From positions 2,544,001 to 2,604,000 of the forward strand of contig OX485809.1 of NCBI GenBank assembly GCA_950295325.1: a DNA stretch of 60,000 nt. The letters are read 5' to 3'. The notes below the pieces were generated by a model that ran no database searches, had not been told where the DNA came from, and saw nothing but the letters and a program-made list of their open reading frames with translations. How positions within the stretch are numbered: the first letter of the stretch is position 1; each line of letters starts with the position of its first letter. Below, in pieces: positions 10,618 through 21,734 of this stretch. A program made the position numbers and the translations under genes. The DNA is from Polytrichum commune (lineage: Eukaryota > Streptophyta > Polytrichopsida > Polytrichales > Polytrichaceae).

Positions 10618-12719
10618 ATGGGTGCTTCTCTCAAGGCCGGTGTTCTCTTTGCCATCACTGTGATTCTGGGCGTCACAAACTACGCAAATGGGCAGCTGTT
10701 GTCCTCACTACCCAAGAGTTTGATTGTAACAGCCACTCGAGCTGCGGGAGCCAATCTGAGCGGAACAGGTACTATTGCAACTTTACTCTCTTCGATATAC
10801 TCATGTGGAGGCCAACACACGTTCGAAAATGCCGGTTTCGAAACGGAGTTTGTTAAGCCAAGGGAAAAGACTTTCGGCCTTTGACATGTGCCTAATTTCG
10901 AGGAGCTTGGTTTCAAGGTTGGTCCCTCTTCATTGGGCATCAACGTCCGTTTTCATCTCCGATCCAACAGGGCGGTTTCTTGCAAGGTTTGAAACCTCCC
11001 TTTCCGATCGGAGTTAGAAACGAACGGTTCTAACCCAAAAGAAGAGGGAACAACCTTGAAACCAAGCTCCTTGTCAAGCACATGTCAAGGCCGAATTATT
11101 TTACCTTTACCTTCACTTGCCAAACTTCGTTTCGAAACCGGCGCTTTCGAACGTGTGTGGCCTCCCCTTCAATCCCCCTTTCTCTTGGCTCACAAAAATA
11201 GCATACTAAAATGCCAGTCGCACTTTCTTGCTGATTTGACTGTATGTAGTGCAATTTGGGGATATCTGCCACCAATGTCAAAGGTGCGTGTAGCATAGCA
11301 TCTATGACTATGGCTGGAGAATCCGACGCCATTGTGCCTGGTTACCCTAAAGGGAATACCAAAGGAAAGGCTCCATTTCATAACCTGTAGAGTACAAAGC
11401 GATTTCTTAGTAGTTTGAGTAATAAACGTTACTCGCAAAACTGCACCACGAACAATCTCAGATTGCATCAACAAATGATGATAAACCTTTTCACCAGCAG
11501 CAGGGCATGAGGCTCTCAATCAAAGCACATGTCAGAAATGAGCAATTCATCTTTCTTTCCATCACTTTTCTGGAGCCACATCACAGATTTATCGTGCGTG
11601 AAAGGCAGTAGAAGCATTCACCAGCACTATGTTCAGCATGTCTGAATATTCATTTTTATGTCATTTGAAAACACAGAAAGACAGTACAATTTATCATCAC
11701 TCTTGAGAGTCTTTTCCCGCATATTTTAACGTCCATGAGTTTGTTATTTGAAAACACAGAATCGTTGTGTATGAAAGACAGTAGTAGAATCTATCATCAC
11801 TCGAGTTTTTTCTCTCGCACAAGTGAACGTCCATACTTGTGTTTTTTGAATAGAGAGTAGATTCATTGTGCAAGAAAGACAGTAGAATCTATCATCACTC
11901 TTGATTCTGTTCTCGCATACTCGAACGTCCATCTTTATGTTATTTGTAACCACAAAATCATTGTGTAAGAAAGACAGTAGAATCTATCATCACTCTTGAG
12001 CTGTTCTCGCATGTTTGAGCAACGTCCATACTTATGTTATTGAAAACACAGAAAGATAGTAGAGTATCATCACGCACATATCTGAACACCGTCCCATACC
12101 TGATTTATTTGAAAACAAAGAATCGTTCATATTGTGTGTGAAAGACAGTAGAGTCATCTATCATCACTCTTTTCTGGCACACCTGACGATGTGGATGTTT
12201 GGTGTCTTTTGTTTTTTTTTTAAACAAAATGCAGAAGTTCACTCGGGCATCGACACCATCACCGTGTCATGGAAGCTGAACGCTACATTGGCCCCGGGAG
12301 TGGACGCAGCTTACAAGAAGGTCCGAACGAAGCTGTGCTTCGCATCCAAGAGCCAGGTGCTGCGAGCGTGGAGGAAGACTGACGACAACTTGTCTAAGGA
12401 CAAGACCTGCCCTTACGACATCTCCCTGGCAGCTTACACCGCGACCGGCGGATCTGCCAACTACACCATCCCCAAGGCCACACCCGGAGCCTCCTATTTC
12501 GTCAGAGCCTTCGCCATCGACGCCACAGGAACTAAAGTTGCATACGGTCAAACGAGTGACAAGAACCGAACTGCCAACACGTTCACTGTCATTCCCGTGA
12601 CCGGAAGGCACGCAACGATCGATATTGCGGTCGGCATCATGTCTGCCTTCTCCGTTGTCTCGCTCTTCACCTTCTACTTTGTGGAGAAATACTACTTGGC
12701 CAGGAAAAAGGAAGTGTAG
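10618..12719 (+). CDS. NAR2: High-affinity nitrate transporter accessory protein, NAR2/NRT3 family
   Basis: Members of this plant family bind NRT2 transporters and are needed for them to reach the plasma membrane and work in high-affinity nitrate uptake. Two exons are inferred: 10618-10768 and 12235-12719, joined at phase 1 across a GT-AG intron, giving about 211 residues (the family is near 200). Seen: an N-terminal hydrophobic signal segment (residues 7-25), the mature start QLLSSLPKSL, the family-like GIDTITVSWKLN, the stretch KLCFASKSQVLRAWRK with a second cysteine in DKTC, FVRAFAIDATG, and a C-terminal membrane helix (about 183-203) ending in basic KYYLARKKEV. The start is the only ATG that gives a signal peptide in frame. 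The intron is 1,466 bp and holds a foldback and a minisatellite (separate entries). The reading frame is intact. Confidence 0.9.
10807..11166. mobile_element. 360-bp foldback element inside the NAR2-like intron
   Basis: The left arm from ggaggccaacacacgttcga onward is repeated in inverse by the right arm, which on the minus strand reads ggaggccacacacgttcgaa. Pairing continues nearly end to end, for example gagcttggtttcaaggttg, tccctcttc, and tctccgatc near the centre, with a short loop around 10985. The arms are about 175 bp with roughly 80% pairing. It encodes nothing. It is a foldback MITE or a long intronic hairpin that could be a source of small RNAs. Confidence 0.85.
11590..12180 (+). 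repeat. Intronic minisatellite, about 7 units of about 90 bp
   Basis: The unit is 'gaaagacagtagaatctatc', 'atcactcttga', 'tctcgcat', 'gaacgtccat', 'ttatgttatttgaaaacaca'. It recurs with its gaaagacagtag anchor near 11600, 11679, 11774, 11873, 11969, 12051 and 12139. The array fills the second half of the NAR2-like intron and ends about 50 bp before the acceptor at 12234. Confidence 0.8.
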
Positions 12720-12899
12720 GCAGCCTCTTTAAATCTAATCCTTGGTTAAATATCTAGAGGAGGAGTAGTAGTAGTAGTAGCTCCCCCCTGAAATTCAGAG
12801 AAGAGAAAGAAAGAAAGAGGGGAGAATTTGATTTAATGAGTTTCTGAGTTGCCGCAATTTTAGTTTAGGCAACTGTAACTTAGTAGCCCACGAGCGAGA

Positions 12900-13350
12900 T
12901 TCAAACGATGTATGTAAACCCTCCTGGTCCAATCGACCAGATTAAAGTGAGCAGATCAGAACTTAACATGCACCCTGAAAGATGTGTAAACACACTGTAC
13001 CATGATGTTCTTGCAAAATAAAGAATTGCTGATGAGATTGAATCCAGAGGGGGTGCATTGTTTGTTGCCAAGGTTGCTTGCATTAAAGATTTTTTACTTG
13101 TCCAGTATGAAAGGAGGTGTAGGATCTTTGATTCTAAGCCTTGGTAGAATCATTGCTTCAATCTGATAACATCGCTAATGATGCATGTAAACCCTACTGG
13201 TCCAATCAACCGGATTATTGTGAGCAGATCAAAAATTTCATCCTGACTTGCGAGGCGATTTGCCCTTGAAAGATACGTAAACTCGCACACTGTGCCATGA
13301 TCTTGCAAAATAACAGAATTGCCAAGATTGTGTCCATATAAGGTGCATTG
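12900..13350 (+). repeat. Direct duplication in the 3' flank of the NAR2-like gene
   Basis: The segment 'gatgtatgtaaaccctcctg...ggtgcattg' (about 12906-13058) is repeated as 'gatgcatgtaaaccctactg...aggtgcattg' (about 13179-13350). Shared landmarks are gtccaatc.accggatta, gtgagcagatca, and ccatgat...tcttgcaaaata. The period is about 273 bp. It may be part of the 3' UTR or just downstream of it. A (gta)n run lies at 12767-12779. Confidence 0.7.
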
Positions 13351-13689
13351 AATTTGTGTGATTGTGCTTTCACATTTTATGTGCTTTGGGATGATGGGAA
13401 TTAGCAAAAAGTGAAAATCCAACTATTTTGGTTGAAGAATCACATGATGTTTCGGTCAAGAGGATGTGGGCTAACTATTCTTCCCTGCTGCATGAACGCT
13501 AATTCTTTGGAAATTTCAGCAAATGAACTTTTTTTGCAACGAGCGCAAATGCAATACTAGGGTTCCGTCAGATCTTTGAGTTTGAAAAGACAAGCAAAAT
13601 CCTTTTTTGTCAGATCGGCTCTTTATTGGAGCTTCTGAAATCCTATCATCCTTGGGTAATGGGCGTTTTTCACTTGTTACTGATTCCTA

Positions 13690-13880
13690 CATAGCAATAA
13701 TTTGGACACCTATACTTGAGTGGTATGTAAGTGAGGTGTGAATCGAAGAACACACACGGCAAATGACCACATGCACAATTTAAATTTGCTAATCATCTTG
13801 CACTGATTGTATGTTGCATATCCTATGAGATGTGGGCGCAAGGATAAAAACTATCCAAATAACCTAGGTCTACCTTAGGT
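13690..13880 (-). repeat. Repeat family E, inverted partial copy
   Basis: On the minus strand it reads ...caccTcacttacataccact, caagtataggtgtccaaatt, attg, matching the plus-strand copies at 14390-14755, 32090-32250 and 32380-32540. 'ggtctaccttaggtgtgcaa' follows at about 13868. Confidence 0.5.
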
Positions 13881-14387
13881 GTGCAACACAATTGTAAGAG
13901 CTTGTTTTACTTCAAAAAAATACTCCTTTGTCTCAATGATACACTATAGATGTTTCATAGGACTACATTAGAGTAGAGGCGTCCATAACCAATCACTTAA
14001 GAGATTCTACGCCAGATTTGGAGAAGTGTAAGGGGGTCTAAATCTTTCCCGTGTAGGAAGATAGAGATCAAGAGGACTACCAAAAAAAATGGTAGTATTA
14101 TTCCTTAAATTTAAATTACTGTGAATACTTGGAGCCAAAAACTGGCTTGGACGTATTACCAATGTCTAGAGTTTGCCATAACTACTCATTTTAACCGCTC
14201 ATTCCTTCTCAATTTAGCACTCAAACCATGGACATGTGTCATGGCACTATAGGTTCCAGCTTGATCGAAATTTAGTCCCAACATGATCGAAACACTCTCT
14301 TACTTTAAACCTTGCAGCTTGACAAGTCCATGTGATCATGTCATGCATGCTACCTAGCAAGCTACTTGTGAATGCTATGTGGCACTT

Positions 14388-14755
14388 GATGTGCCTAATT
14401 TGGATACTTTCCTCTTTGCACCCACATCTTGTAAGATGGAAATAGGCAATTAGTGCAAGATGATTAACAAATCCAAATCGTGCCCGTACCCATTTGCCTC
14501 GTGATTTTTGGAGCTCGTATGAATATCTTATTCATTATCAAAGTGAAGGTCTCATGCTCATTAAGTGGTCATTAAGTGGTCCCCGATTTATCATTTTACT
14601 ATTGTGCTTGCAACATGTAACATACTTTTGAGCTCATGGTCCAATCTCTTTAAATCACATGTCCGTTCTAAGATTCACACCTAACCACATATCACTTAAA
14701 TATAGGTGTCCAAATTATTGTTGTATCGAATTAGGCACATCTACCTTACTGCAAT
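14388..14755 (+). mobile_element. Repeat family E, MITE-like copy of about 365 bp
   Basis: The left end 'gatgtgcctaatttggatac' and right end 'gaattaggcacatctacctt' are inverted relative to each other (atgtgcctaa/ttaggcacat). The body (gatgattaacaaatccaaat, cgtgcccgta, catttgcctcgt, gaatatctta, cacacctaaccacatatcac) is shared with the copies at 31640-31960 and 36644-36970. There is no coding capacity. The target duplication is not clear. Confidence 0.6.
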
Positions 14756-15790
14756 AGTCAATGTTGGTGTTTGTACAAAAGCAATACAAACGGTCTACCT
14801 TGAAAGACTATCCAACAAATTATGTGGGACAACCACCTTCATACATGGTACATGCTAGAAAAGTAATGGAAGCTCAAAGTATGCTAGATATGTGTGTTTT
14901 GGTTGCTCCCTTATAGGCAGTTGGATTCATGTGGCCAAGTATTGAGATTCTAGTTCCAAAACAACTTGCTACTCTCAACGTAGTGGTCAAGCCAAGCAAT
15001 TTTGTTGAAATGTCCATTCCTAATTGGATATGAGGAGGCACATTATCACTTGTATTTAATTACCTCGACATGGCTCGATCATTACATCCAATGATGTATA
15101 TGTGTCATCATGTCATCGGTTCTAATAGGGACCCAAATACCTAGTTCAAATTATTTTTCAATGTGCGCAAGAAGCAATCCATCATGTAATGTCACAAATT
15201 TGTCTTAAGTCACTATGATAGGAATTCTTTTGGTGGATTCTTGAACGAGAATGGAACTTGATATGATGGCATTCACAATTTTATAAAAGAGAGTTGCATC
15301 AACTAGAAGAGAAAATTACTCAAAACCAATATTGTATAAATCACAAATTCATGCATGGCATGAGCTAATCGGCTCAACTATACTACAAACACATTACGCA
15401 CGAAAGCAACTCCTCTTGCTACTTACTTTGGTCAACCACTAAGTGCACTAGTGGAACAATTCTATCAACACCCATACAAGGTTTATTCTTCCATGTCAAT
15501 GTCATGCAACTACTATTGGGTATGAATTGATCCTATTTAGTCCTCCGGCCCATTGTTGATTGCTCTACTATATGTTATATCGAATTGACTTCCAAAATCA
15601 ATTCTTGGATGTGCTCGCCAACATGGCTCCCTCTCATTGGCTCTACACTAGACTAATATAAGTGCTAACCATTGTCCTCTTTTGACAATTACCTTCCTTA
15701 CTATCAAGTTCCATTTCTACCCATTTGGATGAATTATTCGTATCACATATATTTATTGTCACTTCCATATACAAATTTACAATATAGAGA
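14756..15790. other. No recognisable gene
   Basis: AT-rich sequence with no ORF of note. Part of it may be the 3' flank of the retrotransposon at 15.8-23.5 kb or old repeats. I cannot assign it. Confidence 0.4.
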
Positions 15791-15808
15791 AGAGAAGAGA
15801 AAAAACTT

Positions 15809-15827
15809 CGGTCTCCGGAGGAGACCG
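15809..15827 (-). other. Perfect stem-loop followed by a T run, candidate 3' end of the retrotransposon RNA
   Basis: CGGTCTCC and GGAGACCG pair perfectly over 8 bp around a 3-base loop. Read in the direction of the retrotransposon (minus strand), the hairpin is followed by gaagttttttctcttctctt. Some LINE families carry a 3' stem-loop recognised by their reverse transcriptase. That this hairpin has that role is an inference from position: it lies about 240 bp past the last stop at 16071. Confidence 0.35.
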
Positions 15828-16299
15828 ACGTGAATGAAGTGTTTGTTCGATCCTCCTCCAATCCGATGCCCACAGGACAAAGGTATGAAGGTAAAGATCT
15901 ACTCCTCCCTTTCGAGAGTAGACACTATAGTCACCAGTCACTAGTAACAAGAACCAAAATGGTTAGTTTTTAGGGGGGATTGTTAGTATGGTTTGGGTTT
16001 CCAAGTCTCTTAGTGCATTTGTTAGTGGATGGAGTAGAGTGGTTTAGTTACTAAAGTTTTATGGCTTTATCTATGGGGGGTCTAGTGTTTGGGGCAGTGG
16101 TTGGTGGTTTTCTATTCTTCTTTGGTGTAGGAGGATAGACATGGCATATTTAATAGCAATAGTATTGATATTTTTAAAGGTATTTTTAATGATAGGCATA
16201 GGTATTTTAAATTTATTTTCAAGTGATTTCATTGAAGGAATGTGTGTAGTGGCTCTAGCACCTGTGGTGATTATAATAAGGGGGTCAATTTTCCATCCT

Positions 16300-16745
16300 C
16301 TATCAGCAATACTATCGATTAATGGTTTATATTTGTTATTTTTTGCTTCGAGTGTTTCTGGAGAGAATCTATCATTACAGTATGTGAATTCGATGAATTG
16401 TATGGTGAGGTTGGGGTCCATGTCTGTGGGGGGGTCATTTTGGTACGGTAATCCTCTAACACAAAGGATGTCAGGTCTAAATCTGGAGTTACAATGGCAT
16501 CTTTGTGTACCGCATGTGCAAGGGAGTAGCCAATTGGGAACGGTGTTTTCCTGGGGTGTATTATTGAAGGTGCCAGCGTTCATGAGAATATAACATCGAG
16601 ATTTTTCAGATGAGATTAGTAATTTCCTAATTTCCCATACAACTTTGTTGTGTCTTTTGACGTGAAGTGAATGTATATGTTGTTGTTTACACGTAAGTAG
16701 TGCATGTAACCACGTGTCCGGTTCGTATGAGTTGCAAATGGGGCA
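16300..16745 (-). other. RLE-like endonuclease domain with CCHC finger (C-terminal part of ORF2)
   Basis: In the 1,210-residue piece, CPIC at 987-990 with H and C in WLHALLTC gives C-x2-C-x9-H-x4-C, close to the CCHC motif that precedes the restriction-like endonuclease of R2-type LINEs. After a second cysteine cluster (CTCGTQRCHC) come RPD (1076-1078), IEF (E near 1105) and K-x2-KYK (about 1121-1126), spaced as in PD-(D/E)XK nucleases. In R2-type elements this enzyme nicks the target DNA. Whether it is active here cannot be told from sequence. Confidence 0.65.
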
Positions 16746-17095
16746 TGTAATAGAGGGATATGATTGTCTACCGAAGATCAATTGTTTACGAGCATTGCCC
16801 ATATAGGTTCCTGTTCGGAATTTGATGAGGCAAGATTTTTGTTTATCCGTGATTTCCGGGTTTTCCCAGAATTCGTTAGAAAGTTCTTTGTCTATATCTG
16901 CATATCCTGTCCATTTGTAAGTGTTGGGGTTTTGGGTGGCCATGTTTTCCAAGTTGTTTTCCCTATCATATTTAATAATTTGTTTTTCTAGGAATCTAAC
17001 GGGGCCTTTATCAGGAACGTCCATCATTGAGGCCCAAACGTCCTTTTGGTAGTAGTATGGGGTGGCATGGGCATGTTCATATGGGTGAATGGCAA

Positions 17096-17546
17096 TTCTG
17101 TGCTCTAGTTCTAGCCCTTCTTTTGCCAATTTGTCTGCTTGTTCGTTACCGTCAATGTTGACGTGTGCTCTGACTTTGTATAGTGTGATTGGTTGTGTTC
17201 GGTTTTGGAGTAGTTGTACCATGGTGGCGAGGGTGATTTGGTCAGGGTGGCTATTGTGAAGTGTGGGGTGTTTAATTTGTGTGTTGACTAAGTATAAGAC
17301 ATTGAGACTGTCGGTAAATATGAATGCGGGTTCATTTGGATATAGTGTATTAATGATTGTTAGTGTATTATGTATGGCTATCATTTCTGCTCGTAGTATG
17401 TTTTGGAGTCCATGTAGTCTTTTGGAGATGTTAAGGCCTTTGGGGCTATAAATTCCATATCCAGCTCTTTCTCTTCTCCATACTCCAGGGTTAATTTCTT
17501 TGGGTTTCATAAAGGAACCGTCTGTATAATAGCTAAATTGCGGATG
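17096..17546 (-). other. RNase H domain of LINE ORF2
   Basis: It lies at about residues 720-870 of the 1,210-residue piece. The four acidic catalytic positions are visible: YYTDGS (D), LRAEM (E), IFTDS (D) and GNEQADKLAKEG (D), with the conserved His in VRAHVNIDGNE. In LINEs that carry it, this domain degrades the RNA strand of the cDNA hybrid. It appears intact. Confidence 0.9.
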
Positions 17547-17845
17547 GAATTTTAATGGTAAATTAGTTTGGTAATTAGGGAATTGTGGAATAAGAATATT
17601 ATTATTATTGGGTGTGTTTGGATAGTTAGATTTAGCCCATTTTTTGCTAGGATTGACAACGGTATTTAAGGGGGTGGGTGGTGCAATTTGTGTGTGAATT
17701 TGTAATATTTGGAGGTTATTTGCTATGTTGGTGAATTGATTCATTTGTTCGTGGGTACCGATGTGATTGTTTTGGTGGTAGATACAAAATATTCGTAGTG
17801 TTGATAACTCTTTTCTCGTGATATTGAGTTCGGGGGGAATTGTGG

Positions 17846-18206
17846 GTTCTTCGTATATGATGGTGTCTGCTGCAAAGTGGGCAATGATGTGTGTGTCTAG
17901 GAATGGGCCAGTGTATGGGTTAAAGTTATGGTACCAATCCATATATTTTGAGATAAGTATAGTGATTGTATTTGGGTCGTATTTGGCCGCAATGTGGGCC
18001 CAATGGATGGCTTGTTGTAAGTCTGTTGCGTTATGGGGGTGGGCATAACCAATTCCCTTCCATTTTTTGTCAAATGCTTTTCCCAGGGATCCAAATATTA
18101 TATCCCTAGAGAATGGTGAGTGAAATTGGGTGAATTGTGTGGGACAAGTAACTGGGGATGAGAAGTATGAATGGTTGATATTGAATGATGTTATTAGGAA
18201 ATCTAG
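17846..18206 (-). other. Unassigned conserved-looking domain between chromo-like and RNase H parts
   Basis: Residues 500-620 contain ordered-looking motifs: SSPVTCPTQF, SPFSRDIIFGSLGKAFDKKW, GIGYAHPHN, AIHWAHIAAKYDP and ITILISKYMDW. The layout loosely recalls Dam-type N6-adenine methyltransferase domains carried by some retroelements (DIRS), with GYAHP where those have a (N/D)PP(Y/W) motif. The catalytic motif is not present, so function is unknown and I do not claim methylation activity. Confidence 0.3.
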
Positions 18207-18610
18207 TATTGGAGTTGGTATAGTATATTGGGCACGTTTAAGTGGGTCATTTTTTGGAATATGGTATTTATACCTTTGGTATAGCCACACGATTTCAGTT
18301 TCAAATGATTGGGTAGGTGGTTCTAGACTATGTGGGGTATCTTTAGCTTGATGATATTGTTTCCATAGCCACAGTAATCTAGTTTTTGGGATGGTAATGA
18401 GGTGCCGGCCGTTGTCTTCGTATATGTGAGCGACGTCGAATTGTGTTTGGATAGTGTTAGTATTTGTTTCGATGTCACTCTCTGGGTTGCATTCATTAAT
18501 GGAGATATGTGCCAATGGCATTATTGTAGCAGGGATAACGTATCTAGTATCTCTTAGTTGTTCCGTGGAGAAGTATGCGTTGACGATATTTGTGAAGTGT
18601 TTGTGTTGTC

Positions 18611-18818
18611 TTTTCGTATAATATTGGGTAAGTAGTTCGGTGTTGTGGCAACTAGTATAGGCATCACAATAGGGAAATAACTCTCTTTGGGTGCGCCATT
18701 TGTTATATCTGGTATTGTTTGGTGTAGTCCATTGGCATAGGTATGATGTGTCATTTCTTTTAATCCCGTTAGAATCTATGAGTTGTCGTTGTTTGTGATC
18801 TAGTATTGTGTGTATAGG
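18611..18818 (-). other. Chromodomain-like segment in LINE ORF2
   Basis: Residues 296-365 of the 1,210-residue piece read like a chromodomain: PIHTILDHKQRQ (beta 1 with the ILDH core), TSYLCQWTTP (the YLVKW strand), YNKWRTQREL (the WE.EENL position) and TELLTQYYTKRQ (the C-terminal helix). Chromodomains bind methylated histone tails and direct chromovirus (Ty3-type) integration. A long proline-rich linker precedes it. One aromatic-cage position appears to be changed, so binding is uncertain. Confidence 0.5.
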
Positions 18819-18844
18819 AAATTGACGGGGGTTGTTAATCATAT

Positions 18845-18930
18845 TGTTGGGAGGCGGGGGTAGGTGGGGGATAGGGGGGTTTAGGGGGTGTATAGGGGGG
18901 TTTAGGGGGTGTATAGGGGGGGTTGGGTGT
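18845..18930 (+). repeat. G-rich run with two TTTAGGGGGTGTATAGGGG units
   Basis: The plus strand has repeated runs of four to six G, including two tandem units of tttagggggtgtatagggg. On the coding (minus) strand this encodes the proline-rich linker PPIHPLNPPIHPLNPPIPHL between the RT end and the chromo-like segment. The G runs could form G-quadruplexes in the plus strand. Confidence 0.6.
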
Positions 18931-19999
18931 TGAGGGAGGATGGTATGATTTGTTATTGTGTAATCATTCTTTAAGGTTCGTGGGGGGTAGTGGTGTGGGC
19001 ATGGTAGATGGCATTCTTGGTGGCAGGAAGGGTGGCAAAATAGTTGATTCGCGATGTTTAATGCACTTTTGATAAGTTTTGTGGGATTGGAGTGGTATAT
19101 TTTAAAGTCGTCTGGGTTCATTAATGTTGTGCCATTGGGCATGATTATTTGTTCTAATTTTATAATATTGTGCAGTAGAAGTTTTTGTAATAATTTAAGT
19201 GAAGTGTTGGGGTTCAGGCCTTGTAAATTTTGTGCTTCTTTTAACCATGCGGTTTCAAGTGGGGATGAATTTAATAAGAAGCTATCTATTGTACTTTTTA
19301 GGTGGACTCCGGCTTCGTGTTTAAGTAGGAATAATGTTCTAGTGATAGGTGATCTAACACAATGATGGTATTTAATGCGGGTTATTTCTTTGGAACCTCC
19401 GAATTTTGCCAGTATAAATTGTGTTAAGCCATAATAGATTTTACCGAGTCTACCTTTGTCGTTGAGGGCATTTTGTAGTTGTTCTCCAATACAACGCAAA
19501 TAGGCATTTTGTAGGGAGAATGCTTCGATTCCGAATAGATCGTGTGGGAGTTGTGTAGCGATATTAGATGTACTTTTTGGTAATCCGCATATTGTTTTAT
19601 GGAGTGCTATAATATTCTTATTGAGTTTTTTGATAGCCGGAATAGAATATGGTACTGCGTAAAAGCTGTAAGCTATCCCAGCACGTATAATTGTATCTGC
19701 CATGTTGATTTTTTATTTCATGGTGGTTGGGCATGCTACAAGGGCTTGATATTGTTTAATAACTTTAGCTGTAGTGGTATTAATTTGTGTTTTCCATTTT
19801 AGTGAAGGTGCGAGATTGATTCTCATATAAGTGTATGGTTCGTGCTAGTCTAAGACTGGTAATGGTTGGTTTCTATAGGTTATATTGGTAGATTGGATAA
19901 GGGCTTTGAATGTTATGGGATTCATTTTAGATTTGTTAGGGTATCCAGTTACTGCACATTTGGATATTCCGAGGTCCATTCCTGCCCATTCGCAGAATT

Positions 20000-20830
20000 T
20001 GTCTAATTTGTTTAATTGTATTTGTAATGATTTTAATTTGTTAGCCATTGTTGCTAAGTCGTCGGCATATGCTGCAGATGATATTTTGATTTTGGAAGTT
20101 CCGAAGGTGTATCCATTATCGCCTTGTTGTAACCATCTAAGGAGGGGTTCTAAAAATATTAAAAATAAGTATGGGCTAAGAGTGTCTCCCTGTATTGTAC
20201 CTCTTTGAATGGGAATAGGTAGTATTTTACCAAAGTATTATCCACAGTATATTGTAGAGGCTTGTGAGTAGATATTGCCTATGAGGCTTATGGCGTCGTT
20301 TGGATATCCAAGATCTTTCATTATGGCTAAGAGTCTAGCGTGATCAATGGAACCAAAAGCGTTTTTGAAGTCGATGTAGAGGATATATATATCTTGGTTT
20401 GTAAATCTTACGTCTTCTAGTGCTGCAATGAGGAGTTGAAGTTGTCTGGATGTTCCTCTTTCTGCTCTGAATCCCTCTTGGCTATCGTGCAGTATTTGGT
20501 ATTTTTCTCCGTAAGTGGAGAGAATAGAGGTTAATGTGCTTGTGTATAGTTTGTATATGGTGTTAGCTAGTGCAATAGGTCTATGGTTAGTAAGTTGTGA
20601 TGGATCACCTTTCTTATATAGTAAAACTGTTAGACTGGTTTTCCACGATGCAGGGATTTGTTTTTGTTTGTAGCAATGTTTAAATAATAGAAAGAGTAGT
20701 TTGTGGAAGCGTGGAGGCACATTTTTTAGGATTGAGTTGGGAATTTTGTCTAGTCCTGGGGCTTTGTTATTTCCTAGGTTTTTGAGACAGAAGTCGTATG
20801 TTTCTTGGTCAAAATATGTGTGTAGGGGGG
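20000..20830 (-). other. Reverse transcriptase domain of LINE ORF2
   Basis: Motifs in order: NNKAPGLDKIPNSIL, LTVLLYKKGDPSQLTNHRPIAL, SQEGFRAERGTSRQLQLL, IDFKNAFGSIDH (motif A aspartate near 20372), RGTIQGDTLSPYLF (motif B) and AAYADDLA (YADD at 20069-20058). The two motif C aspartates are present. One TAA (20238-20240) lies between motifs A and B, so this copy cannot make active RT by normal translation. Confidence 0.93.
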
Positions 20831-21734
20831 TTTGGGGTTCTCCACGTTGATCAATTGTGAGTCCTTCTAAATCGTGCCAGGGATATTGTCTAACGCCACA
20901 TGTGCAGTATGGTGGGTGTATGTTTTGATAGTGGCATGTTTGTACTGTTGGGCGGTTATTGATGGATTGTTGAATGTATATTTCGTTTGCAATATCTTCA
21001 GGGTTTGTTAGGATATTGTTTTGTCTATCTGTGATGGAATCGAGGGGTGAAGTTTCGGAGTGTTTAAAGACTTTTCTATTTATCTTTTTGGGACTTTTTT
21101 CATACATTTGGCGGTATTTTGATACAGCTTTTAGAATACAATTTTTGGTGTATTTTGTGGTGATTTTTCTAGCTTCTTTATTGGCGGTTTTTGTGATAGT
21201 AGCTATTGTATCAATCCAATCATTTGGGGGTGTGGTTGTTGTAGGTGGATGTGGAATTTGTACATGTTGGTGGTTTTGGATTTCGTTTAGTATGGGGTGC
21301 ATATACCAGTGTGGGTTGTTTTTGGCAATGTATATAGTTTTTCTAATGAGATGGTATGTGTCGAGGTGTTTTTTCCATTCTTTGGATAGTTTTCGTGGTA
21401 GGAAGCCACCTTGTTGTGCTGTTCTGTTCGTAAGGGTTTGTATTGGGGTTGCTTTGCATGTTTTTTCAATGGTATCTAAAATTCTTTCTACAATGTTGTC
21501 TAATGCTATACATGCTTCTTGCCATTGGTCGGGGGTGAGGTGATTGTGGCTCTCTAGTAAGCTGGTTAGTTCGTTTAGTTGCGTGGAGTTTGCTTCAAAA
21601 AATTATATATTAAATTTTTCTAAGTTTTTCGGTGGAATTGGATTTAGTATTCTAGTTTGTATAGTATTTGCGGGGGGTAGGAGTCTAGCTACGAGTGTGT
21701 TTTGGGGTATGTGTAATGTTACTGGGTAGTGGTC

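Noticed and set aside
16141-16593. Plus-strand ORFs across 16-22 kb
   Set aside because: They are shadows of the LINE coding strand. Their hydrophobic, Val/Gly/Ser-rich translations arise from the reverse complement of an A/C-rich coding strand.
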